Numbered from the stretch's first letter, positions 26,061 through 33,651 are shown. The stretch: DNA of 64,000 bases from Kribbella caucasensis (GCF_004361855.1 NZ_SNWQ01000013.1:124001-188000); one strand, 5' to 3'. Notes: generated by a model not told the origin, from the letters alone. Numbers and translations are program-made.

Positions 26061-26882
26061 ATGCCAACCATCCTCGTCACCGGCGGCACGGGCACCCTCG
26101 GCCGCCCAACCGTCGCCCACCTCCGCGCCACCGGCAACCAGGTCCGCGTACTCAGCCGCAAGCCCGCCACCGACCCGACCGTCGCAGACCAGACCAGGGA
26201 CGACAAGGCCGGCAGCGACAGGGCCGGCAGCGACCTGAGCGGCCGCGATCTGGTGATGGGTGACCTCGCCACGGGTGAAGGACTGACCGAGGCCGTCAAG
26301 GGTGCCGATGTCGTGGTTCATCTCGCCACCAGCCGGGGTCGCGGCGATGTCGCCCAGACGAAGAACCTGCTGCACGCCCTCGAGGGGACCGGCACGCATG
26401 TCGTGGTGGTCTCGATTGTCGGGGCCGACCGGATCCCGCTCGGGTACTACCGCGACAAGGTCGAGGTCGAACGCCTGGTCGCACGATCTGGGCTGCCGTT
26501 CACCATCCTGCGGGCGACCCAGTTCCACCAGTTGCCCGACGAGATCTTCAGCGCTCAGCGGTTCCTCCCCGTCCTGTTGGCTCCCGCGATCACCTTGCAG
26601 CCGATCGCCGTCGAGGACGTCGCCGCCCGCCTGACCGAGCTGGCGACGGGCGAGCCGGCCGGACGCGTCCCGGACATCGGCGGACCCGAACGCCTCTCCG
26701 TACCCGACCTGGCCCGCGCGTGGAAGCAGGCCAACCATTCGCGCCGACCGGTGGTCCCACTCAGACTCCCCGGGAAGGTCTTCCGCGGCTACGCATCGGG
26801 CGAGGCTCTCGTCCCCGGTACGCCGTACGGCCGCGGGACCTTCGCGGAGTTCCTCGTCGACCGCTATGGGGTGAACGCATGA
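26061..26882 (+). CDS. NmrA-like NAD(P)-binding oxidoreductase/epimerase, ECF41 partner
   Basis: 273 residues. Atypical short-chain dehydrogenase fold: nucleotide loop VTGGTGTLGRPT (about 5-16), DVVVHLATSRG, and the family end motif GGPERLSVPDLARAW. The usual YxxxK pair is not obvious, as in NmrA-type proteins. ECF41 loci nearly always carry a carboxymuconolactone decarboxylase, oxidoreductase or epimerase, and the promoter of that gene is the sigma factor's target. Here both are on one strand 18 bp apart and probably cotranscribed. Confidence 0.88.
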   Translation: MPTILVTGGTGTLGRPTVAHLRATGNQVRVLSRKPATDPTVADQTRDDKAGSDRAGSDLSGRDLVMGDLATGEGLTEAVKGADVVVHLATSRGRGDVAQTKNLLHALEGTGTHVVVVSIVGADRIPLGYYRDKVEVERLVARSGLPFTILRATQFHQLPDEIFSAQRFLPVLLAPAITLQPIAVEDVAARLTELATGEPAGRVPDIGGPERLSVPDLARAWKQANHSRRPVVPLRLPGKVFRGYASGEALVPGTPYGRGTFAEFLVDRYGVNA

Positions 26883-26971
26883 GGACCGTGATCCGGACCG
26901 GCGTGCTGACCGTCGCCGCGATGACGGCCGGCGACTCCGCCTCTCCTACCCCGCCCGGCAAGGTGACTTGA
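26879..26971 (+). CDS. 30-residue ORF, possible remnant of an exported protein
   Basis: The ATG overlaps the preceding stop (ATGA). The peptide starts like a signal sequence (MRTVIRTGVLTVAAMTAG) but ends after 30 residues in Ser/Pro/Thr, with no mature domain. It may be the stub of a deleted secreted protein from the ECF41 locus, or a chance frame. No family. Confidence 0.3.
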   Translation: MRTVIRTGVLTVAAMTAGDSASPTPPGKVT

Positions 26972-26998
26972 CGACTGTGACAGTGGGACTGTCACAAT
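26968..26998 (+). promoter_or_regulatory. MerR-type promoter of the CoA-transferase/ACAD operon
   Basis: -35 TTGACG (26968-26973), spacer of exactly 19 bp, -10 CACAAT (26993-26998). The spacer region carries a perfect inverted repeat, TGTGACAGT, GGG, ACTGTCACA (26976-26996). An overlong 19-bp spacer bridged by a dyad is the hallmark of promoters that MerR proteins activate by untwisting DNA. A near-identical promoter lies at 33589-33619 beside a merR gene. Confidence 0.85.
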
Positions 26999-27005
26999 GG
27001 GGTGT

Positions 27006-28169
27006 ATGGGTCCGCTGAGCGGGGTGAAGGTGGTTGAGCTGGCCGGGCTTGGCCCGGTGCCGTTTGCGTGCATGTTGCTGGCCGAGCTCGGTGCCGACGT
27101 GATCCGGGTGGATCGCCCCGGCGGCGGCCTGATGATGGGGCCGCCCGAGTACGAGCTGCTCAACAGGGGCCGCCGCAGCGTCGCGCTCGACCTGAAGCAC
27201 CCGGCCGGCGCCGGCACCGTACTGCGACTCGCGGCCCAGGCCGACGTGTTGGTCGAGGGGTTCCGCCCCGGTGTCGCCGAGCGGCTGGGCCTCGGACCGG
27301 ACGAGTGTCATGCGGTCAACCCCAAGCTCGTCTACGGCCGCATGACCGGATGGGGCCAGGACGGCCCCCTTGCCCAGACCGCCGGGCACGACATCGACTA
27401 CCTCGCCCTCTCCGGCGCCCTCCACCTGATCGGCCGCGCAGGCGGACCACCCCAAGTCCCGGCGAACCTGCTCGGCGACTTCGCGGGCGGTTCCCTCTAC
27501 CTCGTTATCGGCATCCTCGCCGCACTCGTCGAGGCCCGGGGGAGCGGACAGGGTCAGGTCGTCGACGCCGCGATCGTGGACGGCTCCGCGCATCTCACGA
27601 CGATGCTGCTCGGCGCACTCGCCGCCGGCACCTGGAAGCAGGAGCGAGGGACCAACCTGCTCGACACCGGCGCGCCGCATTACGACGTCTACGAAACGGC
27701 CGACGGCAAACATATGGCCGTCGGCGCCCTGGAGCCCCAGTTCTACGACGAGCTGATCCAACGGCTCGACCTCAACCCGCCGGATCGCAACGACCTGGCG
27801 AACTGGCCCGATCTCCGCAAGGTCCTGACCGAGACCTTCGCCCAGCGGACCCAGGCCGAGTGGACCGAGCTCTTCGACGGCTCGGACGCGTGCGTCGCAC
27901 CCGTCCTCCCACTGGCCGGCGACCACCCGCATCTCGTTGCCCGCGGCATCTTCATCGAGAAGGACGGCATCCGCCAGGCGGCGCCGGCGCCACGGTTCTC
28001 CCGGACCCCATCGGCGCTGGGCGAACCACCCGCACGACCCGGCCGGCACACCCGCGAGGCCTTGACCGACTGGGGCATCCCCGACGTCGACGAACTGCTC
28101 CGCACCGGCGCCGCAGTACAGGACACCGGCGACGCAGTACAGGACACCGGCGACGCCGTACAGAACTGA
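27006..28169 (+). CDS. CaiB/BaiF CoA-transferase family protein (alpha-methylacyl-CoA racemase-like)
   Basis: 387 residues from ATG 27006. This start lies seven bases after the -10 element and fits a leaderless mRNA; an ATG at 26997 would overlap the -10. The sequence MGPLSGVKVVELAGLGPVPF, LGADVIRVDRP, RGRRSVALDLK and the catalytic-region GHDIDYLALSG match alpha-methylacyl-CoA racemases more than formyl-CoA transferases. Likely role: epimerising 2-methylacyl-CoAs so that beta-oxidation can handle branched chains. The last 20 residues contain a short tandem repeat (AVQDTGD twice, then AVQN) not usual in the family. The next gene is an acyl-CoA dehydrogenase. Confidence 0.9.
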   Translation: MGPLSGVKVVELAGLGPVPFACMLLAELGADVIRVDRPGGGLMMGPPEYELLNRGRRSVALDLKHPAGAGTVLRLAAQADVLVEGFRPGVAERLGLGPDECHAVNPKLVYGRMTGWGQDGPLAQTAGHDIDYLALSGALHLIGRAGGPPQVPANLLGDFAGGSLYLVIGILAALVEARGSGQGQVVDAAIVDGSAHLTTMLLGALAAGTWKQERGTNLLDTGAPHYDVYETADGKHMAVGALEPQFYDELIQRLDLNPPDRNDLANWPDLRKVLTETFAQRTQAEWTELFDGSDACVAPVLPLAGDHPHLVARGIFIEKDGIRQAAPAPRFSRTPSALGEPPARPGRHTREALTDWGIPDVDELLRTGAAVQDTGDAVQDTGDAVQN

Positions 28170-28182
28170 GAAGGGACAACCC

Positions 28183-29325
28183 GTGCACCGTCACCTCTTC
28201 GATGCCGACCACGATGCCTTCCGCGAGACGGTGCGCGCCTTCTGCGACAAGGAGATCGTGCCGCACCATGAGAGCTGGGAGGAGGCCGGCATCGTGCCGC
28301 GGGAGCTGTGGGCCGCTGCGGGCGCCGCCGGTCTGCTCGGGTTCATGATGCCGCCCGAGTACGGCGGGGGCGGGGTTCGCGACTTCCGGTTCAACGCGGT
28401 GCTGATCGAGGAGCTCACCCGGGCGCAGGCGAGTGGGGTCGGGTTCACGATCCACACCGACATCAACTCGGCGTACCTGCTCGACTACGCGACCGACGAG
28501 CAGAAGGCGCGGTGGCTGCCCAGGTTCTGCAGTGGCGAGACGATCAGCGCGATCGCGATGACCGAACCCGAGGCCGGGAGCGACCTGCAGGGAATCCGGA
28601 CCACCGCGGTCCGGGACGGCGATCACTACCTGCTGAACGGGCAGAAGACGTTCATCTCCAACGGCATCCTGGCCGACCTGGTCGTCGTGGTCGCCAAGAC
28701 CGATCCGGCCGCCGGCGCCCAGGGCATCTCGCTGCTGGTGGTGGAGCGGGGCATGCCCGGGTTCGAGCGCGGTCGCAACCTGGACAAGATCGGCCTCAAG
28801 GCACAGGACACCGCGGAACTGTTCTTCGACGATGTCCGGGTGCCGGCCGAGAACCTGCTCGGCGAAGAGGGTCAGGGCTTCGTCTACCTGATGGAGAAGC
28901 TGCCGCAGGAACGCCTGACGATCGCGGTGGTCGCCGCGGCCGCGTGTGAGCGGATCCTCGAGCAGACCCTGCGGTACGTGAAGGAGCGCAAGGCGTTCGG
29001 GCGGCCGATCGGGTCGTTCCAGAACAGCCGGTTCGTGCTCGCCGAGCTGGCCACCGAGACCCAGATCGCCCGGGTCTTCGTCGACCGCTGTATCGAGGAG
29101 CTGAACGCGGGCACCCTGACCGTCGCGGACGCCGCGATGGCGAAGTGGTGGACCACCGAACTGCAGAAGAAGGTCGTCGACCGGTGCCTGCAGTTGCACG
29201 GCGGCTACGGGTTCATGACCGAGTTCCCGATCGCCAAGGCCTACCTGGACACCCGGATCCAGACCATCTACGGCGGCACCACCGAGATCATGAAAGAGAT
29301 CGTCGGCCGGAGCCTCGGAATCTGA
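28183..29325 (+). CDS. Acyl-CoA dehydrogenase
   Basis: 380 residues, GTG start with AAGGGA upstream. Complete FAD enzyme: N-terminal helical domain, FAD-contact AIAMTEPEAGSDL (about 125-137), middle beta domain, and C-terminal HGGYGFMTEFPIAKAYLD. LPQERL, where long-chain and isovaleryl enzymes place the catalytic Glu (helix G), is present, while the medium-chain position reads YGGTTE; so it groups by motif with the long- or branched-chain type. Second gene of the MerR-controlled operon. The final 60 bp are repeated, slightly diverged, at 30684-30743 beyond a DUF4143 ATPase gene. Confidence 0.94.
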   Translation: MHRHLFDADHDAFRETVRAFCDKEIVPHHESWEEAGIVPRELWAAAGAAGLLGFMMPPEYGGGGVRDFRFNAVLIEELTRAQASGVGFTIHTDINSAYLLDYATDEQKARWLPRFCSGETISAIAMTEPEAGSDLQGIRTTAVRDGDHYLLNGQKTFISNGILADLVVVVAKTDPAAGAQGISLLVVERGMPGFERGRNLDKIGLKAQDTAELFFDDVRVPAENLLGEEGQGFVYLMEKLPQERLTIAVVAAAACERILEQTLRYVKERKAFGRPIGSFQNSRFVLAELATETQIARVFVDRCIEELNAGTLTVADAAMAKWWTTELQKKVVDRCLQLHGGYGFMTEFPIAKAYLDTRIQTIYGGTTEIMKEIVGRSLGI

Positions 29326-29329
29326 TCCG
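29266..29329 (+). repeat. Direct repeat copy 1: 3' end of acyl-CoA dehydrogenase gene
   Basis: Begins ATCTACGGCGGCACCACC and ends at TGATCCG. The 60 coding bases match 30684-30743 at 53 of 60 positions, in the same reading frame with both stop codons aligned. Similarity stops abruptly before ATC and four bases after TGA. Confidence 0.92.
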
Positions 29330-29396
29330 GCGAAACGCCCAGCATGGGCTCGGCAGATTGCCCATATCACCTTCGGCAGAACGCCCACATGATGCT
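29328..29396 (+). repeat. Three 23-bp direct repeats upstream of the DUF4143 ATPase gene
   Basis: Units start at 29328, 29351 and 29374: CGGCGAAACGCCCA, CGGCAGATTGCCCA and CGGCAGAACGCCCA, each followed by nine less conserved bases. Every unit holds a small dyad GGC-N5-GCC. They are iteron-like and end 23 bp before the ATG of the ATPase gene. Confidence 0.75.
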
Positions 29397-29419
29397 GTGC
29401 CTGCGCCAATGTCGTCTGT

Positions 29420-30681
29420 ATGCATGATGTGAATCTCTACTCTCGGCGTGCCGAACGCATGGCGTTCGAAGCTCTGGGTGACACCCGTGTCGTGGTACTG
29501 AACGGCGCTAGGCAAGTAGGCAAGAGCACGCTCGCCAAACTGATCGTCGATCGTTCACCCGGAGCACGCGAGCTGTATCTGGACGACCCCGCCGTCTCGG
29601 CTGCTGCCGAGGCCGACCCGAGTGCGTTCGTCAGGGATGAGGGATTGCTGTTGATCGACGAGATTCAGCGGGTCCCGGAGCTGCTCCTGCCCATCAAGAG
29701 CGAGGTCGACCGCGAAACTCGTTTGGACGGTTCCTGCTGACAGGATCGGCTCGTCTGCTCGGACTGCGTGATCTTCCTGATGCCTTGCCCGGTCGTAGCG
29801 AGACGATCGAACTTTGGCCGCTGTCACAGGGGGAGATCGATTCGACTCCGGACAGCTTTGTGGACGCGCTGTTCCAGCAAGACGGTGCAGTCACCGTGGA
29901 GCCGTCCGGGTTGACAAAGCGGGACTACGTGGCCAGGGCGCTGCGGGGCGGCTACCCCGAAGCGGTGCGACGGGATCCGGGTCGTCGGCGGGCTCGGTTC
30001 TTTGATTCCTATGTGACGGATCTTGTGACACGGGACGTCCGCCAGATCTCCGATATCGAACGGCCGGCCGAGCTGCGTCGACTGCTGAGCGTTGTCGCGG
30101 CCCGGATGGGAACCCTGGCTGTGGTCCAGTCGATCGCCAACGACGTGGGGTTGCCTCGGATGACGCTCTCCCGCTATCTGGACCTGCTGGAATTGGTGTT
30201 CGTGATCAGGCGAATACCGGCCTGGTCCTCGAACCTCACGAGCCGCGCGATCTCTACACCGAAACTGATCGTTACCGACTCCGGATTGGGAGGCAGGCTC
30301 ATCGGTCTGTCCGAGGAACGAGCGAAGGATCCGACGGCGCTGGTCGGACCGCTTCTGGAGAACTTCGCCATTGGTGAAGTCGCGCGGCAGCTCACTTGGG
30401 CAGAAGAACCGGTCCAGCTCTTCCACTATCGCGACCGAGACAAGGTCGAGGTGGACATGGTCCTTGAACACGCCTCAGGCAGCGTGATTGGTATAGAGGT
30501 GAAAGCCGCCGAGACGGTTCGTCGTGACGATTTCCGAGGTCTACGGCATCTCGCGGACCGGCTCGGCGAGCGGTTCCGCCTAGGGGTCGTTCTCTACGCC
30601 GGAGAACAACAACTCCCCTTCGGAGACCGCCTGTCGGCGCTTCCGATGTCCGCGCTCTGGACCCTGGGTCCGGCTGGTTAG
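29420..30681 (+). pseudogene. DUF4143/AAA_14-family ATPase, frameshifted
   Basis: Two frames together make one full-length (about 420-residue) ATPase of the 'AAA_14 + DUF4143' family. The first (29420 to about 29722) has Walker A NGARQVGKSTL and Walker B GLLLIDEIQRVPELL. The second resumes at 29725 with GRFLLTGSARLLGL, the expected next strand, and ends in the DUF4143 nuclease-like domain (DKVEVDMVLEH, VIGIEVKAAETV). Between Arg (29720-29722) and Gly (29725-29727) only two bases remain, so one base was lost; alone, the first frame stops at 29740. GC content is visibly lower than in neighbouring genes. It is either a decayed gene or a sequencing slip. The role of the family is not settled. Confidence 0.88.
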
Positions 30682-30683
30682 GG

Positions 30684-30747
30684 ATCTACGGCGGCACCAC
30701 CAAGATCATGAAAGAGATCGTCGGGAGAGCCATCGGAATCTGACCCG
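30684..30747 (+). repeat. Direct repeat copy 2: orphan acyl-CoA dehydrogenase 3' end
   Basis: Starts two bases after the ATPase stop. It still reads IYGGTTKIMKEIVGRAIGI and then TGA, a plausible acyl-CoA dehydrogenase C-terminus, but it is attached to no gene. The seven differences from copy 1 mostly respect codon structure, so it came from a real, slightly different dehydrogenase gene rather than from a recent duplication. Confidence 0.9.
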
Positions 30748-30794
30748 TTCGTGGTTGACTTCACCTCAGCGCTGCCAGTGTTGAGGAGGTCGGC

Positions 30795-31391
30795 ATGGGG
30801 ATCATCTCGCCGGGGTTCACCGGTCGTGGCCGTAGCGGGTCGGACCTACCGCCGGGGCAGTACCTGACTCAAGACTTCCCGGTCCTCTCGGCGGGGCCGA
30901 CGCCGCACGTCCTCCCGGAGCACTGGGAGTTCACCATCGCGACCGAGAGCGGCGAGATGCATCGCTGGGACTGGGCCGCGTTCCAGCGACTGCCGGCCGA
31001 GGAGATCACCCGGGACCTGCACTGCGTTACCCGCTGGTCCAAGCTGGCGACGGACTGGAAGGGCGTCTCGCTCGACGCCTTGTTCGAGGACGTCGAGACC
31101 GCGGCCGACTTCGTGATGGCGCACAGCTACGGCGGTTACACCACCAACCTTCCGCTCGAGGACCTGCTCGACGGCCAGGCCTGGATTGCGTACCAGTACG
31201 ACGGTGAGCCCCTCGCCGCGGAGCACGGTGGTCCGGCCCGGTTGCTGGTTCCGCACTTGTACCTGTGGAAGAGCGCGAAGTGGGTCCGCGGCCTGGTGCT
31301 GTCCGATACCGACGACCTTGGTTTCTGGGAGACCGCCGGCTATCACGAGTACGGAGATCCATGGAAAGAACAGCGCTACGCCGGCGACTGA
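30795..31391 (+). CDS. Sulfite oxidase-like molybdopterin oxidoreductase
   Basis: 198 residues with GAGGAGG before the ATG. One oxidoreductase molybdopterin-binding domain. The Mo-ligand cysteine is in DLHCVTRWSK (about residue 77), with conserved GVSLDALFE and HLYLWKSAKWVRGL. It has no signal peptide, heme domain or dimerisation domain, so it is a minimal cytoplasmic member of the YedY/sulfite-oxidase superfamily. The next gene, overlapping by 31 bp, encodes a flavin reductase that probably exchanges electrons with it. Substrate unknown. Confidence 0.9.
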   Translation: MGIISPGFTGRGRSGSDLPPGQYLTQDFPVLSAGPTPHVLPEHWEFTIATESGEMHRWDWAAFQRLPAEEITRDLHCVTRWSKLATDWKGVSLDALFEDVETAADFVMAHSYGGYTTNLPLEDLLDGQAWIAYQYDGEPLAAEHGGPARLLVPHLYLWKSAKWVRGLVLSDTDDLGFWETAGYHEYGDPWKEQRYAGD

Positions 31392-32113
31392 CGTGGCAGG
31401 TCGGCACCGTCACCGAAGTCCGGGATGAGACCGAGACGGCCCGGACGATCGTGCTCGACGCACCGGACTGGCCGGGACACCTGGCTGGGCAGCATGTCGA
31501 TGTCCGGTTGACCGCCCCGGACGGATACCGCGCCTCCCGGTCGTACTCGATCTCGTCCGCCTGGACCGGCGAAGGTGTCGAGCTGACCGTCGAGCAGGTC
31601 CCAGATGGCGAGGTCTCGCCGTACCTGGTGGAGGTGCTCAAGGTCGGTGACCCGTTGGAGCTTCGCGGACCCGTCGGTGGCTGGTTCGTGTGGCGGCCCG
31701 AGCAGGCTGGCCCGATCCAGTTGATCGGCGGCGGCTCCGGGGTCGTGCCGCTGATGGCGATGCTGCGCGCCCACGGCACGGCCGCCAGTACGACGCCCGT
31801 CCGGCTCCTGTACTCCGTCCGTCGGCCGGCGTCCGTCATCTACGTGAAAGACCTGAAGGAGCTGGCCGCGTCGGAAGACGTCGACCTGACCTTCGTCTAC
31901 ACCCGGGAAGCACCTGCGGGGGAGCCACGCGTCGGCCGGATCGACGCCGCCTTGCTGCAGGCGAAGGCGTTCGCGCCGGCGGACGACCTGACGACGTACG
32001 TGTGCGGGCCGACGCCGTTCGTCGAGGCGGTCGCCGATCTGCTGGTGACCGGCGGGCACGATCCCGCCCGGGTGCGTACCGAACGCTTCGGACCAACTGG
32101 AGGACCGCGATGA
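31361..32113 (+). CDS. Ferredoxin reductase-type FAD/NAD(P)-binding oxidoreductase
   Basis: 250 residues from ATG 31361, with GGAG five bases upstream inside the previous gene. FAD motif RASRSYSISSA (R-x-Y-S, about 57-67), NAD(P) motif GGGSGVVPLMAMLR, and end motif YVCGPTPFVEAVADLL. There is no 2Fe-2S domain, so it must pass electrons to or from a separate carrier. The 31-bp overlap with the molybdoenzyme gene and the 4-bp overlap with the next gene argue for one tightly coupled electron-transfer unit. Confidence 0.9.
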   Translation: MERTALRRRLTWQVGTVTEVRDETETARTIVLDAPDWPGHLAGQHVDVRLTAPDGYRASRSYSISSAWTGEGVELTVEQVPDGEVSPYLVEVLKVGDPLELRGPVGGWFVWRPEQAGPIQLIGGGSGVVPLMAMLRAHGTAASTTPVRLLYSVRRPASVIYVKDLKELAASEDVDLTFVYTREAPAGEPRVGRIDAALLQAKAFAPADDLTTYVCGPTPFVEAVADLLVTGGHDPARVRTERFGPTGGPR

Positions 32114-32385
32114 GCGCCGATGTCCCGACGTACTTGGATGGAAATGCCGCAGCCGGAGCGTTGCGGGAGGTGTTCGCGGTGGACCTGACCGCCGCGATCG
32201 GCAAGTGCACAGGCTGTGGGCACTCGGCCGTCTTCGCCGAGGCGCACGTCTACGTGGACGCCCCGGGCATGGTCGCCCGCTGCCCAGGCTGCGACAACGT
32301 CCTCCTCCGAGTGGTCAGTACCCCCAACGACACCTACCTCGACCTCCGCGGCCTCACGTACCTCCGCATCTCCAACACCCCGTAG
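32110..32385 (+). CDS. Small zinc-ribbon protein (DUF6510-like)
   Basis: 91 residues; the ATG overlaps the preceding stop (ATGA). Two CxxC pairs (KCTGCGH about 33-39; RCPGCDN about 57-63) form a probable zinc ribbon, followed by VVSTPNDTYLDLRGLTYLR. It recalls the DUF6510 family, always small and found with this kind of oxidoreductase pair. A structural or electron-transfer accessory role is inference; the spacing would also allow a rubredoxin-like iron site. Confidence 0.78.
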   Translation: MSADVPTYLDGNAAAGALREVFAVDLTAAIGKCTGCGHSAVFAEAHVYVDAPGMVARCPGCDNVLLRVVSTPNDTYLDLRGLTYLRISNTP

Positions 32386-32456
32386 GTACGTCCTTACAGT
32401 CAGCTCATCGGTGCGGCTCTGATAGATCCGCAGTCCAGACACGGTAGAACGGTGAG

Positions 32457-32726
32457 GTGATCTGCCGTCGCGTCGTTGTGCACGGACTCGTCCAGGGGGT
32501 GTTCTTCCGGGACAGCTGCCGCCGGGAGGCCCAGGCGGCCGGGGTCGGCGGCTGGGTGCGGAATCGGCCGGACGGCACAGTCGAGGCGCTCTTCGAGGGA
32601 CCCGAGGATGACGTCGAACGCATGCTGGACTGGGTTCGGCATGGGCCGGCTTACGCCCGGGTCGAGCGGGTCGACGTCGTGGAGGAGCCACCGAGCGGCC
32701 ACACCGGCTTCGTCGTCACCCGCTAG
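32457..32726 (+). CDS. acyP: Acylphosphatase
   Basis: 89 residues from GTG 32457. The classic fold and both catalytic residues are visible: the phosphate-binding loop GLVQGVFFRD (Arg about 19) and GWVRNRPDGTVEALFEG (Asn about 37). It hydrolyses acyl phosphates such as acetyl or carbamoyl phosphate. It is convergent with the merR gene and not obviously linked to its neighbours. Confidence 0.93.
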   Translation: MICRRVVVHGLVQGVFFRDSCRREAQAAGVGGWVRNRPDGTVEALFEGPEDDVERMLDWVRHGPAYARVERVDVVEEPPSGHTGFVVTR

Positions 32727-32775
32727 CGGGCCGCTCCCGATGCGTCCTGGTCGAACTCAGTCGGCTGGCGGGTGG

Positions 32776-33564
32776 TTAGCGGCGGGGTGGTTTGGATTGG
32801 GAGCGGCGGATGGTGTCGCGTTGGGTTTCGCCGACGGCGCGTTCGTAGGCGAGAACCAGGCCCTGGATGGTGACCGGCTTGAACCGCTCGACCAGTTGCT
32901 GGATGTGTTCGGGCGGTCCGCCGGAGTCGCGGTAGTGCGGCCAGACCTTGGTGCGGAACACCTCGGTCAGCTCCTCGGCGATCGCGCGGCCGTGCTCGGT
33001 GAAGATCCGACCGGCCGCGAGCACCGCGTCCACCGGTAGGTCGAGGTCGAGCAGTTCGACCCCGAGGCTCAGGTGCGCCGTCGCCACCTGGAACACGTCC
33101 TCGTCCGGCGTCGGCTCAACCACACCCAGTGCCACGAGCATCTCGATGTCGTCGTCGGTCAGGTCGCGCCCGGTCCGCCGTACCAGCGTCGGCCGGTCGA
33201 GGGTCTCCGGGAGATCGCGCATCCACGGGGTCAGCAGGGTCCGGTGCAACGCGATGTCCTGCGGGCTCGCGTCGGGTGGGATCCGGTCGAGGTAGCCCTC
33301 GATCGCCGACAGCGTGAACCCGTGTGCCTGGAGTTCGCGGACCAGGTCCAGCCGGGCGATGTGCTCGGCGCCGTAGTACCCGACCCGGCCCCGGCGTACC
33401 GGCGGTGGGATCAGGCCGCGGCCGGCGTAGAAGCGCAGGGTCCGCACCGTCATGCCGACGCGCGCGGACAACTCGTCGACGGTCAGCGTCGCCTCACCCG
33501 CAGGCGGTTCGGCGTGCGGTTCGAATCTGGCTTCTGACCTTGCTTCGGCCCCCATATCCGGCAT
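32776..33564 (-). CDS. MerR-family regulator, probable controller of acyl-CoA catabolism
   Basis: 262 residues from ATG 33564. The N-terminal MerR DNA-binding domain is clear (LTVDELSARVGMTVRTLRFY, about residues 28-47, then GRVGYYGAEHIARLDLVREL). The long C-terminal effector domain has no metal cysteines, arguing for an organic ligand such as an acyl-CoA. It is divergent from the thiolase-fadB operon, and the intervening DNA holds a MerR-type promoter. A TATGAT on its own strand ends seven bases before this ATG (leaderless); starts at 33588, 33576 and 33555 cannot be excluded. The same operator precedes the CoA-transferase operon 6.6 kb away. Confidence 0.88.
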   Translation of the reverse strand: MPDMGAEARSEARFEPHAEPPAGEATLTVDELSARVGMTVRTLRFYAGRGLIPPPVRRGRVGYYGAEHIARLDLVRELQAHGFTLSAIEGYLDRIPPDASPQDIALHRTLLTPWMRDLPETLDRPTLVRRTGRDLTDDDIEMLVALGVVEPTPDEDVFQVATAHLSLGVELLDLDLPVDAVLAAGRIFTEHGRAIAEELTEVFRTKVWPHYRDSGGPPEHIQQLVERFKPVTIQGLVLAYERAVGETQRDTIRRSQSKPPRR

Positions 33565-33571
33565 GGCGAAG

Positions 33572-33577
33572 ATCATA
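33572..33577 (-). promoter_or_regulatory. Putative -10 element of merR (leaderless)
   Basis: TATGAT on the minus strand, seven bases before ATG 33564. It lies next to the operator at 33597-33617, so bound MerR could also control its own gene. Confidence 0.5.
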
Positions 33578-33588
33578 GTGGGCCCCAC

Positions 33589-33619
33589 TTGACCATCGTG
33601 ACAGCGGAACTGTCACAAT
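33589..33619 (+). promoter_or_regulatory. MerR-type promoter of the thiolase-fadB operon
   Basis: -35 TTGACC (33589-33594), 19-bp spacer, -10 CACAAT (33614-33619). The dyad is CGTGACAGC, GGA, ACTGTCACA (33597-33617); seven of nine arm positions pair. It differs from the site at 26968-26998 at few positions, and spacing is identical. Confidence 0.87.
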
Positions 33620-33651
33620 CGGAGGTGATCACCCCCGACGACGGGACCATC

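Noticed and set aside
30684..30743. A second acyl-CoA dehydrogenase gene
   Set aside because: Only the last 19 codons and stop are present, directly after the ATPase stop; nothing upstream belongs to it.
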